8,940 nt of DNA from Dichotomicrobium sp964650735. Its GTDB lineage: Bacteria > Pseudomonadota > Alphaproteobacteria > Rhizobiales > Rhodomicrobiaceae. Numbering within the stretch: the first letter of the stretch is position 1; each line of letters begins with the position of its first letter. The position numbers and the translations under genes are program-made. The notes under the pieces were generated by a model. The model saw nothing but the letters and a program-made list of their open reading frames with translations, was not told where the DNA came from and searched no databases. The stretch covers positions 1-8,940 of the forward strand of contig CAZYUT010000089.1 of NCBI GenBank assembly GCA_964650735.1, given 5' to 3'. Of this stretch, positions 1 to 6,659 are shown one piece after another.

Positions 1-662
1 CCCGAGGCCGAGAACTTGATGACCTCTTTCTCCGTGACCGTCTCAAGGTCCGACGCCGTGCCGACGATGTTGTAGGCGATCAAGTGCGGCAGATGGCTGG
101 TGATGGCAAGCACAAGGTCATGATGGTCCGGCGTCATGATCTCGACTTCGCTGCCCACCGCTTCCCAGAACGCCTTGAGCCGGGCGAGCGCGTCGTCGTC
201 CGTGTCCGGTAGCGGTGTCAGGATACACCAGCGCCCCTCGAACAGCTCGGCAAAGCCGGATTCCGGGCCGGAATATTCCGTGCCGGCGATCGGGTGGCCG
301 GGGATGAAGTGGACGCTTTCAGGCAGGTGCGGGGCCACCGCCTCGATCACCGAGCATTTGACCGAGCCGGCATCGGTCAAGATTGCGCCGGGCTTGAGGG
401 CAGGCGAGATTCTCTCAGCCAGCGCGCCGAAGGTGCCGACCGGCGTGCAGAGGATGACAAGGTCGGCCCCGCGCACGCAATCCGCCGGGTCTTCGTAAAC
501 GTCATCGACGAACCCGATCCGCATGGCCGTCTCGCGGGTGGCCGCCGAGCGCGCCGTGCCGCTCACGCGCCGGGCCAGCCCATGGCGCTTGATCGCGTGG
601 CCCAGCGAGGAGCCGATCAGCCCCAGGCCGATCAGCGCGACATGGTCGAAATGCTGCTTCAT
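1..662 (-). CDS. tyrC: Prephenate/arogenate dehydrogenase, 3' end outside the window
   Basis: This enzyme oxidatively decarboxylates prephenate or arogenate in tyrosine synthesis, using NAD(P)+. The reading frame runs from an ATG at 662 off the left edge, with 220 codons visible of about 300 usual for the family. Residues 12-17 carry the dinucleotide-binding GLGLIG turn. DAGSVK (98-102) and the HPIAGTE segment (His123), which holds the family's catalytic histidine, are present, as is the SHLPH motif (189-193). The C-terminal helical dimerisation domain is cut off. The start lies 4 bp after the hisC stop codon, so the two genes are translationally close and surely one operon. Whether prephenate or arogenate is the substrate cannot be decided from the sequence. 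TyrC is the usual alphaproteobacterial name; TyrA is an equivalent label. Confidence 0.93.
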   Translation of the reverse strand, partial: MKQHFDHVALIGLGLIGSSLGHAIKRHGLARRVSGTARSAATRETAMRIGFVDDVYEDPADCVRGADLVILCTPVGTFGALAERISPALKPGAILTDAGSVKCSVIEAVAPHLPESVHFIPGHPIAGTEYSGPESGFAELFEGRWCILTPLPDTDDDALARLKAFWEAVGSEVEIMTPDHHDLVLAITSHLPHLIAYNIVGTASDLETVTEKEVIKFSAS

Positions 663-666
663 CAGA

Positions 667-1788
667 TCAGCTTTCCATGAAGTCCTTGAGCGCGGCGGCC
701 ACAGCGCGGTTGTCGTCATCGCGCCCGATGGAGATGCGCAAGGCATTCGGGAGGCCGTAAGCGTCGAGCTTGCGCACGATAATGCGCCGCGCCTGAAGCC
801 AGGCATCAGCAGCCTCGGCGGTTTTTGCGCCCTCTGCATCGAAATGGGCGAGGAGAAAGTTCGCCGCGCTCGGCGTGACCGGGATGCCCGCCGCGCGCAG
901 TTCGTTTGTGAGCCAGTCGCGCCACCGGGCGTTATGCGCGACGGCCGCTTCCGTGTGCGCGGTATCCTGCACCGAAACCACCGCCGCCGCCATGCCCGGC
1001 CCAGACACGTTGAACGGGCTGCGAATTCGGTTGAGCACCGCCGCGATCTCCGCCGGACAATATGCCCAGCCGACGCGCGCGCTCGCCAGCCCGTGGAGCT
1101 TCGAGAACGTGCGGGTCATCACCGTGTTCGCCGTCTCGTCCGCCAGCGCCGCGCCGTCATCGAAATCCGCGCCCGGAGCGTATTCAGCGTAAGCCCCGTC
1201 CAGCACCAGCAGAACATGGCCCGGCAGGACCGCGCGCAACCGGCGCACCTCGGCGGAAGGAAGATAGGTGCCCGTCGGGTTGTTCGGGTTGGCGAGGAAC
1301 ACCGCCTTGGTGCGCGGCGTCACCGCGGCGAGGATCGCATCGACGTCGGCGCGGTATTCCCGCTCCGGCGCGACCACCGGCGTCGCCCCGCTCGCCATGA
1401 TGACGATGCGGTAAACCAGGAAGCCATGCGCGGAATAGATCGCCTCGTCGCCGGCTGAGAGATAGGCCTGCGCCAGCAGGTGGAACAGCTCGTCCGACCC
1501 CGCGCCGCAGACGATCCGCGCGGCATCTAGCCCATGATGCGCGGCCAGCGTTCCGCGCAGCTCGGTCGCGCCGCCGTCGGGGTAGCGCTCCATGTTGGCC
1601 GCCGCCGTGCGAAACGCCTCGACCGCGCGCACACTCGGGCCCAGCGGCGTCTCGTTCGACGACAGCTTGATGACCGGCCCGCCGTCCGCCAGCTTGCTCT
1701 TGCCCGGCACATAGGGGGGGACGTCCATCAGACCGGGGCGCGGCTGGGGCGCGGCGGATCCGGCCTTTTCTTTCAGTTGCATGTTCAT
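667..1788 (-). CDS. hisC: HisC-type aminotransferase (histidinol-phosphate / aromatic amino acid)
   Basis: This is a class I/II pyridoxal-phosphate aminotransferase of the HisC family, 373 residues, normal length. The N-terminal PYVPGKS (25-31) and SSNETPLGPS (43-52) are typical of HisC. NPNNPTGTY (167-175), DGAYAEY (197-203), the Schiff-base lysine in TFSKLHGLASARVGW (Lys230) and the carboxylate-binding arginine in LRISIG (Arg351) are all intact. HisC proteins transaminate imidazole-acetol phosphate, but copies next to tyrC commonly act on aromatic keto acids such as prephenate or phenylpyruvate, and that is the likelier job here. The spacing of 4 bp to tyrC supports this. Two ATGs (1788 and 1782) are possible starts; neither has a strong Shine-Dalgarno sequence. 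The longer is reported. Confidence 0.92.
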   Translation of the reverse strand: MNMQLKEKAGSAAPQPRPGLMDVPPYVPGKSKLADGGPVIKLSSNETPLGPSVRAVEAFRTAAANMERYPDGGATELRGTLAAHHGLDAARIVCGAGSDELFHLLAQAYLSAGDEAIYSAHGFLVYRIVIMASGATPVVAPEREYRADVDAILAAVTPRTKAVFLANPNNPTGTYLPSAEVRRLRAVLPGHVLLVLDGAYAEYAPGADFDDGAALADETANTVMTRTFSKLHGLASARVGWAYCPAEIAAVLNRIRSPFNVSGPGMAAAVVSVQDTAHTEAAVAHNARWRDWLTNELRAAGIPVTPSAANFLLAHFDAEGAKTAEAADAWLQARRIIVRKLDAYGLPNALRISIGRDDDNRAVAAALKDFMES

Positions 1789-1845
1789 AAGCCCGTGATA
1801 GGCGAGGCGCGCCGATAAGACAATGCCATGCGCTCCCGGCCATCC

Positions 1846-2949
1846 TCAGAATTCGGCGTAAGCGCGCAGTAGCCGGATAAGCGATTCGCAGGCCGGAATG
1901 GCGACCGTTTCGCTCATCGTGTGATAGCCTGCCGTGGGAAGCTGCAATGTCGTGCCGCTGACCATCCCCTCCGAGGCGGCGATCACCCGGCCAAGCTCGG
2001 TGCTGCCCAGCGAGCGGGGTTCCTCGCCGGCCGCCAGCCGCTCGGCGTTCAACCGCTCGATATACGCATCCTTGTAGTCGAAAGCGACGCCGTGTTCGCG
2101 GCACAGGCCCTCGATGCGCGCGGTGAAGCCCTGGTCGAACGGCGCGTTGGCGTCGCGGTGGCGCAGCACGACATGCTGGCGGTCGGCGTCTTCCTGGCTC
2201 GGATACGGGCTGGTGTCGAGCACGAGCAATTCGTTGGATGCGCCGCCGAAGCGCCGGAACCACTCCAGCAGATAGCGCCAGCTTCGCCCCGCTTCCTCCT
2301 GCGCGGTGAAGAAAGCGGTGCCGCGAAAGCCAAGCTCGAACAGGTAAACGAGGATGGCGACCGTGAGCACGTTGTCGAGTTGCGCGCTCAGATGCCCGTC
2401 GCTGACGCTCAGGGTGTCGCGGAATGCCACCGGCGTCCCGGCAACCAGATGGTCCAGCCCGCGCACATCGAAGATCAGGTTGTTCCGGTATTCACAGATA
2501 TAGCCATGCTCGATCATCCCCGCGCCGCGGTAGGCACCCGACCATGGTTCATAGCCGTAAACCGGCATGTCATCGAAGCGATCGGCGATGGTGAGCATCA
2601 ACTCCTCGGACACCGAATTGCCCAGCAGGTCCGAGCGGCCGCCTGAGACGAAAGCGGCGTATTGAAACTCGCTTGGCCCGGTACAGACCAACCCGTGCCG
2701 GTCGATATGCGCTGAAATCATGGCCGGGCCGGCCTGTTCGCTGCGCGCAACCAGCAGGCCCTCGTACCATGTCACTTTCGCGCCGCGTTCTTCCAGTTCG
2801 CGCTGGAGCACACGGAAGAAGGAATGCTCGGCGCCAACGACCGCCGGGGCGCGGATCAGGCTTTTCAGGATGTCGGTCAGACCGGCGAGTGTGGCAGGCT
2901 GCGCGGCGCGTTCGAGTAACTGTTCCATTTCGGGTCCGTTCTGGTCCAT
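1846..2949 (-). CDS. M42-like zinc aminopeptidase
   Basis: This is a dinuclear metal peptidase of the M42/M20-like clan, predicted to be cytoplasmic with no signal peptide. With the ATG at 2949 it has 367 residues. The metal and catalytic set is complete: SAHIDRHG (His81, Asp83), the bridging aspartate in AQLDNVL (Asp192), the catalytic glutamate pair in TAQEEAG (Glu218/219), LVLDTSP (Asp245), and the last histidine in LPTAGYHTMSET (His343), which aligns with the PtRYxHSxxE ending of M42 enzymes. Such enzymes remove N-terminal residues from peptides; the natural substrate here is unknown. It stops 57 bp before hisC on the same strand, so co-transcription is possible. A TTG at 2964 and an ATG at 2928, the latter preceded by a GGA 8 bases upstream, are alternative starts. 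The start is the least certain part. Confidence 0.85.
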   Translation of the reverse strand: MDQNGPEMEQLLERAAQPATLAGLTDILKSLIRAPAVVGAEHSFFRVLQRELEERGAKVTWYEGLLVARSEQAGPAMISAHIDRHGLVCTGPSEFQYAAFVSGGRSDLLGNSVSEELMLTIADRFDDMPVYGYEPWSGAYRGAGMIEHGYICEYRNNLIFDVRGLDHLVAGTPVAFRDTLSVSDGHLSAQLDNVLTVAILVYLFELGFRGTAFFTAQEEAGRSWRYLLEWFRRFGGASNELLVLDTSPYPSQEDADRQHVVLRHRDANAPFDQGFTARIEGLCREHGVAFDYKDAYIERLNAERLAAGEEPRSLGSTELGRVIAASEGMVSGTTLQLPTAGYHTMSETVAIPACESLIRLLRAYAEF

Positions 2950-2966
2950 GACGTGGCTTGACAATA

Positions 2967-2979
2967 TCCGATGATCGGA
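2967..2979. promoter_or_regulatory. Short perfect dyad upstream of the peptidase gene
   Basis: TCCGAT and ATCGGA form a perfect 6-1-6 inverted repeat 18 bp upstream of the peptidase ATG at 2949. Its position would suit an operator for the minus-strand gene. It is short, and no regulator is known to me for this sequence. A second 6-bp inverted repeat (GACCAG 2978-2983 with CTGGTC 3002-3007) lies beside it. Confidence 0.25.
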
Positions 2980-3032
2980 CCAGTGCCGCCGCCGTGCAAG
3001 CCTGGTCTGCGCCCGTTTGCGTCCCGCGCGAA

Positions 3033-3061
3033 TTGAAAAAAGTGCGCTAGCAGCATATTTA
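3033..3061 (+). promoter_or_regulatory. Predicted sigma70 promoter of the metX leader
   Basis: TTGAAA (3033-3038) matches five of six bases of the -35 consensus. A 17-bp spacer leads to TATTTA (3056-3061), a weaker -10 that matches the first three bases. The stretch is locally AT-rich in a GC-rich window. Transcription would start at about 3067-3069, just at the first stem of the SAM-II aptamer, which is what a 5'-leader riboswitch needs. Confidence 0.55.
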
Positions 3062-3064
3062 TGT

Positions 3065-3122
3065 GGCGTGGTGATTTGGCCGGCCGGCTTGCAGCCACGT
3101 TAAACAACTCGCTAAAAGGCCG
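3065..3122 (+). ncRNA. SAM-II riboswitch (metA motif) in the metX leader
   Basis: The SAM-II pseudoknot can be drawn base by base. P1 is CGUGGU (3067-3072) with GCCACG (3094-3099), six pairs ending in one U-G. It is followed by the invariant GAUUU (3073-3077), a loop with two GGCC copies (3078-3085), and UUGCA before the P1 return strand. UUAAACAA (3100-3107) and CGCUAAAAGG (3110-3119) match the conserved 3' half. GGCC at 3118-3121 can pair with the loop GGCC to close the pseudoknot. In this family, bound S-adenosylmethionine stabilises the pseudoknot and lowers expression of methionine genes. The position upstream of metX and downstream of a suitable promoter fits. The spacer to the metX start (88 bases) is longer than expected if the pseudoknot directly hides the ribosome site. 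Confidence 0.92.
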
Positions 3123-3154
3123 CCGCTTTCTGCGACCCGGCCCCTCGCGAGATT

Positions 3155-3181
3155 GGCGCAGTTGGTTTTGCGCCCCTGCGC
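3155..3181 (+). other. Two mutually exclusive hairpins between riboswitch and metX
   Basis: GGCGCA (3155-3160) pairs perfectly with TGCGCC (3169-3174) over an 8-base loop. The overlapping GCGCAG (3156-3161) pairs perfectly with CTGCGC (3176-3181). Both use the same 5' strand, so only one can form at a time. No T-run follows, so this does not read as a standard intrinsic terminator. The pair could be part of the expression platform of the SAM-II riboswitch; that is inference only. Confidence 0.35.
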
Positions 3182-3210
3182 CCGGACTGGAAGCGGAGCG
3201 ATAATCTCAG

Positions 3211-4371
3211 TTGCAGAACGACCTGACACATCCGACCGACCACGCGCTCATCCCTGTCAGCGCGATTGAAGACTTTGGCGAAGACGCGCCGATCCGGCTG
3301 GACTGCGGGCACGAGCTCGCGCCGTTTTCGATAGCCTACCAAACCTATGGCCAGCTGAACGCAGCGCGCACGAACGCCGTGCTGATCTGCCACGCGCTGA
3401 CCGGTGATCAATACGCCGCCGACACGCACCCGCTGACCGGCAAGCCGGGCTGGTGGTCGCGCATGGTTGGGCCGGGGAAGCCGATCAACACCGATCATTA
3501 CTTCGTCATCTGCAGCAATGTCCTCGGGGGCTGCATGGGCTCGACCGGCCCGGCCTCGCTCAATCCGGCGACTGGCCAGCCCTATGGCCTCGACTTCCCG
3601 GTCATTACCATCGCCGACATGGTCCGCGCGCAAGCCCGGCTGATCGAGCGGCTCGGCATCCCCTCGCTGTTCGCGGTCGTCGGCGGGTCGATGGGCGGCA
3701 TGCAGGTGCTGGAGTGGGCAGCCAGCTACCCGGACAGGGTGTTCGCCGCAATCCCGATCGCCACGGCCGCGCGGCATTCCTCGCAAAACATCGCATTCCA
3801 CGAAGTTGGCCGCCAGGCGGTCATGGCCGACCCGGACTGGCGCGGCGGGCGCTATCTCGAAGCCGGCGTACGCCCGCGAAAAGGCCTTGCAGTGGCGCGC
3901 ATGGCCGCGCACATCACGTATTTGTCCGATGAGGCGCTGCACCGCAAGTTTGGCCGCAACCTGCAGGACCGCGACTGCGTCACCTTCGGCTTCGACGCCG
4001 ATTTCCAGGTCGAGAGCTATCTGCGCCATCAGGGCATGAGCTTCGTCGACCGGTTCGACGCGAACAGCTATCTCTACATCACGCGCGCCATGGATTATTT
4101 CGACCTGGCCAAGGACCACGGCGGCAGCCTGGCGCACGCCTTCCGCACGGCGCGCAGCCGCTTCTGCGTGGTCTCGTTCACCAGCGACTGGCTCTATCCC
4201 ACGCGCGAAAGCCGTGAGATCGTCCAGGCGCTGAACGCCGTGGCGGCGAATGTGAGCTTCGTCGAGATCGAGTCGGACAAGGGTCACGACGCTTTTCTGT
4301 TGGATGAGCCGGAGCTGTTCGATGCCGTCTCCGGCTTCCTCAGCGCTGCTGCCGAGCGCCGCGGACTGTAG
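3211..4371 (+). CDS. metX: Homoserine O-acyltransferase MetX
   Basis: MetX activates homoserine with an acyl group (acetyl- or succinyl-CoA) as the first committed step of methionine synthesis. The 386-residue alpha/beta-hydrolase-fold protein has the expected length. AYQTYGQLN (42-50), ICHALTGD (59-66) and SNVLGGCMGSTGP (102-114) are family hallmarks. The triad is Ser160 in GGSMGGMQ, Asp326 in TSDWLYP and His359 in DKGHDAF. The start must be TTG: an in-frame TAA lies at 3202, and no ATG, GTG or other TTG occurs before the conserved N-terminal region. A GGAG at 3195-3198 lies 12 bases upstream. metW follows after 13 bp, and a SAM-II riboswitch precedes the gene. Acetyl versus succinyl specificity cannot be told from what I see; some MetX succinyltransferases are reported to need MetW. 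Confidence 0.96.
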   Translation: MQNDLTHPTDHALIPVSAIEDFGEDAPIRLDCGHELAPFSIAYQTYGQLNAARTNAVLICHALTGDQYAADTHPLTGKPGWWSRMVGPGKPINTDHYFVICSNVLGGCMGSTGPASLNPATGQPYGLDFPVITIADMVRAQARLIERLGIPSLFAVVGGSMGGMQVLEWAASYPDRVFAAIPIATAARHSSQNIAFHEVGRQAVMADPDWRGGRYLEAGVRPRKGLAVARMAAHITYLSDEALHRKFGRNLQDRDCVTFGFDADFQVESYLRHQGMSFVDRFDANSYLYITRAMDYFDLAKDHGGSLAHAFRTARSRFCVVSFTSDWLYPTRESREIVQALNAVAANVSFVEIESDKGHDAFLLDEPELFDAVSGFLSAAAERRGL

Positions 4372-4379
4372 GGGAGGGG
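4371..4379 (+). promoter_or_regulatory. Strong ribosome binding site of metW
   Basis: GGGGAGGGG lies 5 bases before the metW ATG and shares its first G with the metX stop codon. It fixes the metW start at 4385 and suggests translational coupling with metX. It contrasts with the poor site in front of metX itself. Confidence 0.7.
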
Positions 4380-4384
4380 CGCGC

Positions 4385-5011
4385 ATGGACGCACGCACAC
4401 CGGGCACAGGCAGCCGCGTTGACCACCTTCTCATCGCCGAGATGGTGAAGCCGGGCGCGCGCGTGCTCGACATCGGTTGTGATACTGGCGATCTGCTCAA
4501 GCTGCTGGAGACGGTGCGCGATGTTGACGGGCGCGGGGTGGAGTTGAGCCAGTCTGGCGTCAACTTTTGCGTCGCCAAAGGCCTGTCAGTGGTTCAGGGC
4601 GATGCCGACCGCGATCTGGAAAACTACCCCGATCAGGCGTTCGACTACGCCATCCTGAGCCAGACGCTGCAGGCGACGCGCCGGCCGAAATACGTGCTGG
4701 AACAGCTTCTGCGGATTGGACGCCATGCGATTGTCTCGTTCCCGAATTTCGGGCACTGGCGCATTCGCTTCAAACTGCTGTTCAACGGCCGGATGCCGAA
4801 AACCGAAAACCTGCCCGATGAGTGGTACGACACGCCCAACATCCACTTCTGCACGATCAAGGATTTTATCAGCCTGTGCGATGAAGTGGATGCGAAGATT
4901 GTCAAGCCTGTAGCGCTCAACTCCTATGGCCGTCCGCTACGCATTGGCCTGCCGCTGAGCTGGCAAAACCTGTTCGGCGAGCAGGCGGTGTTTCTGCTCA
5001 CGCGCAAGTGA
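4385..5011 (+). CDS. metW: Methionine biosynthesis protein MetW
   Basis: MetW is a class I methyltransferase-fold protein of 208 residues, normal for the family, encoded with MetX in many proteobacteria. It carries the SAM-binding motif I as VLDIGCDTGDLL (27-38), the acidic DGRGVELSQ strand (48-56), LSQTLQATRRP (91-101) and the diagnostic MetW block SFPNFGHWRIR (118-128) with GRMPKTENLPDEWYDTPNIH (135-154). Its role is support of MetX-dependent homoserine acylation; no methyl acceptor is established. The GC(D/G)xG turn has Asp-Thr where many homologues have Gly-Asp or Gly-Glu, a small deviation. Its last 88 bases are also coding on the opposite strand. Confidence 0.96.
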   Translation: MDARTPGTGSRVDHLLIAEMVKPGARVLDIGCDTGDLLKLLETVRDVDGRGVELSQSGVNFCVAKGLSVVQGDADRDLENYPDQAFDYAILSQTLQATRRPKYVLEQLLRIGRHAIVSFPNFGHWRIRFKLLFNGRMPKTENLPDEWYDTPNIHFCTIKDFISLCDEVDAKIVKPVALNSYGRPLRIGLPLSWQNLFGEQAVFLLTRK

Positions 5012-5769
5012 TCGGCGCTCGCAACGGGCCGTGCTGACAGCCGCGCCATGGCCGGTCGCGCGACCGCGGGGCGGGCCACCGCCGGGCGCAGCTTGACCTC
5101 GGCCGGTCCGATCAGGCCATGAAGCTCCTTGCGCGCCTCGATCACCAGCACACCCGACAGCGCCGGCCAGATACGCCGCCCCGCGCGCTCCCACGCGGGC
5201 GCGGAATGCAGCATGACCCGCCAACTGACCGGCGGCAGGAACAGCGCAGGCAGGCTTGCCTGCGGCGAGAACATCGCGCCTTCCAGCCGGCGGGTGATCT
5301 GTCCTTCGCTGTAAGGGTGCCCGGCGCCAAGCGGCGTGTGATCCGCCCGCGCCCAAAGGCCCTTGCGGTTGGGCAGCACCAGCAACAATCGCCCTTCCGG
5401 CCTCAGCACCCGCCAGAATTCGCGCAACAGCGCGTCGGTATCGTCGCTGAACTCCAGGCAGTGCACCGCCAGCAGGCAATCAACTGAGTTGTCCGGTAGC
5501 GGCAGGTCAGGCTCCTCGAACATAGCGGCGATGTTGCGCCCGTCGCCTGGCCAATAGATCACCCCCTGCGGCCGCGGCATCAGCGCGATGACCCGCTCGG
5601 CCTCGGCCCTCAGCGCGCGCAGGTATGGCGTCGCGTAGCCCACCCCGGCCACGCACAGCCCGCGGACGTCGCGCCACTGCGAGCGGATGCGCAGCGCGAT
5701 CAGGTGCCGCGCCACATGCCCGAGGGGGCCGGCATAGAAATCGAGAAGGTCTTGCAAGCCTGGACGCAT
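4924..5769 (-). CDS. Class I SAM-dependent methyltransferase (type 11), extended C-terminus
   Basis: This is a predicted SAM-dependent methyltransferase of unknown acceptor, belonging to a family that commonly sits beside gloB in alphaproteobacteria. Motif I is VAGVGYATPYL (40-50). The post-I and motif II region is LPLPDNSVDCLLAVHCLEF (89-107), and motif III is EFWRVLRPEGRLLLVLPNR (117-135). I chose the ATG at 5769 because MRPGLQDLLDFYAGPLG matches the usual family N-terminus; the frame stays open to 5847. The catalytic fold seems to end near residue 225. After it comes a low-complexity tail with RPAVA, RPAVA and RPAMA in tandem (228-242), and then about 28 residues encoded antisense to the end of metW. 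That tail looks like acquired or read-through sequence. gloB is divergent, 131 bp away. Confidence 0.85.
   Translation of the reverse strand: MRPGLQDLLDFYAGPLGHVARHLIALRIRSQWRDVRGLCVAGVGYATPYLRALRAEAERVIALMPRPQGVIYWPGDGRNIAAMFEEPDLPLPDNSVDCLLAVHCLEFSDDTDALLREFWRVLRPEGRLLLVLPNRKGLWARADHTPLGAGHPYSEGQITRRLEGAMFSPQASLPALFLPPVSWRVMLHSAPAWERAGRRIWPALSGVLVIEARKELHGLIGPAEVKLRPAVARPAVARPAMARLSARPVASADHLRVSRNTACSPNRFCQLSGRPMRSGRP
5044..5088 (-). repeat. Three tandem 15-bp units (RPAVA-type pentapeptide)
   Basis: Three consecutive five-codon units encode RPAVA, RPAVA and RPAMA in the tail of the methyltransferase. The DNA copies are similar but not identical. The array sits just before the overlap with metW, in a region with no expected domain, and probably reflects slippage in GC-rich DNA. 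Confidence 0.6.
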
Positions 5770-5900
5770 CACAGCTTCACCCACCCCTGAGGCGACGACC
5801 ACGCCAAGCTGACCGGCGGGAGGCGCCTTGTGCCCATTGCGCCCCAACCGGCAGATGTTACGTTTGGATCAACCAGATCGTCGCAAGAGGACCCTCCGCA

Positions 5901-6659
5901 ATGCTTGAAGTTTACCAGTTTATGTGCCGTTCGGACAATTTCGGTGTGCTGTTGCACGACCCGGAATCCGGTTTCACCGCCTCGATCGACGCGCCCGAGG
6001 CCGATGCGGTCCGCGAGGCGCTCGCCGTAAAGGGCTGGAGCCTGACGCATATTCTCGTGACGCACCACCATCCGGACCATGTGGCCGGCATTGAACCGCT
6101 GAAACGGGAGACGGGCTGCACTGTTGCCGGCCCGGCCAAGGGGCGAATCAGCGGCGTCGATGTGGCCCTGAGCGAGGGCGAGACTTACGAATTCGGCCGG
6201 CATGAGGCGCGAGTTATTGAAACGCCGGGCCACACGCTCGACCACATCGTCTACGTTTTCCCCGAGGCCGGGCTGCTGTTCGCCGGCGACACGCTGTTTT
6301 CGCTGGGCTGCGGGCGGGTTTTCGAAGGCACGCCCGCGCAGATGTGGCACTCGCTGCAGAAGCTTATGCGCCTGCCCCGCGACACCGAAATCTACTGCGG
6401 TCACGAATATACGCTGACAAACGCCGAGTTCGCGCTGACGGTCGAATCAGGCAATGACGCGCTGCAGGAGCGCGCTGCGGAGGTGCGCCGCCTGCGCAGC
6501 GACGGGAAGCCAACCTTACCCACAACTTTGGGTCGAGAGCTGGACACGAACCCGTTCCTGCGCCCTGACTCGCATGAAATCCGCCGGACTCTGGGGATGG
6601 AGGACGCCTCGGACGAGGCTGTGTGGGCCGAACTGCGCCAGCGCAGGAACCGGCATTAA
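5901..6659 (+). CDS. gloB: Hydroxyacylglutathione hydrolase (glyoxalase II)
   Basis: Glyoxalase II hydrolyses S-lactoylglutathione to lactate and glutathione in methylglyoxal detoxification. The 252-residue metallo-beta-lactamase-fold protein has all metal ligands: THHHPDH (His55, His57, Asp59, His60), GHTLDHIVY (His111), AGDTLFSLGCGRVFEGT (Asp130) and CGHEYT (His168). The C-terminal glutathione-binding domain, with the typical TNPFLR (216-221), is present. An AAGAGGA ribosome site at 5885-5891 sits 9 bases before the ATG and supports this start. It is transcribed divergently from the methyltransferase. Related thioesterases or persulfide dioxygenases are less likely because the full GloB C-terminal region is seen. 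Confidence 0.95.
   Translation: MLEVYQFMCRSDNFGVLLHDPESGFTASIDAPEADAVREALAVKGWSLTHILVTHHHPDHVAGIEPLKRETGCTVAGPAKGRISGVDVALSEGETYEFGRHEARVIETPGHTLDHIVYVFPEAGLLFAGDTLFSLGCGRVFEGTPAQMWHSLQKLMRLPRDTEIYCGHEYTLTNAEFALTVESGNDALQERAAEVRRLRSDGKPTLPTTLGRELDTNPFLRPDSHEIRRTLGMEDASDEAVWAELRQRRNRH

Noticed and set aside
523..1458. 311-codon plus-strand frame antisense to tyrC and hisC
   Set aside because: Arg-rich shadow of two genes with intact motifs; no ribosome site or family resemblance.
1184..2263. Long minus-strand open frame of 359 codons spanning hisC and the peptidase
   Set aside because: It overlaps two well-supported genes in another frame, is extremely Arg/Ala/Gly-rich and has no recognisable motif; it is a GC-rich shadow frame.
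2959..2987. TTGACA at 2959-2964 as a plus-strand promoter
   Set aside because: With a 17-bp spacer the -10 position reads CAGTGC, which does not resemble a -10 box. The motif also lies at the peptidase start, and a better promoter lies at 3033-3061.
3109..3201. Five-base complement between the aptamer (TCGCT 3109-3113) and the metX ribosome region (AGCGA 3197-3201)
   Set aside because: Pairing would block the ribosome site when SAM is absent, the wrong direction for a repressing SAM-II switch. Five bases are also easily met by chance.
3112..4578. 488-codon open frame antisense to metX
   Set aside because: metX has complete catalytic motifs on the other strand. The antisense product is a mirror of its codon bias, with no motif of its own.
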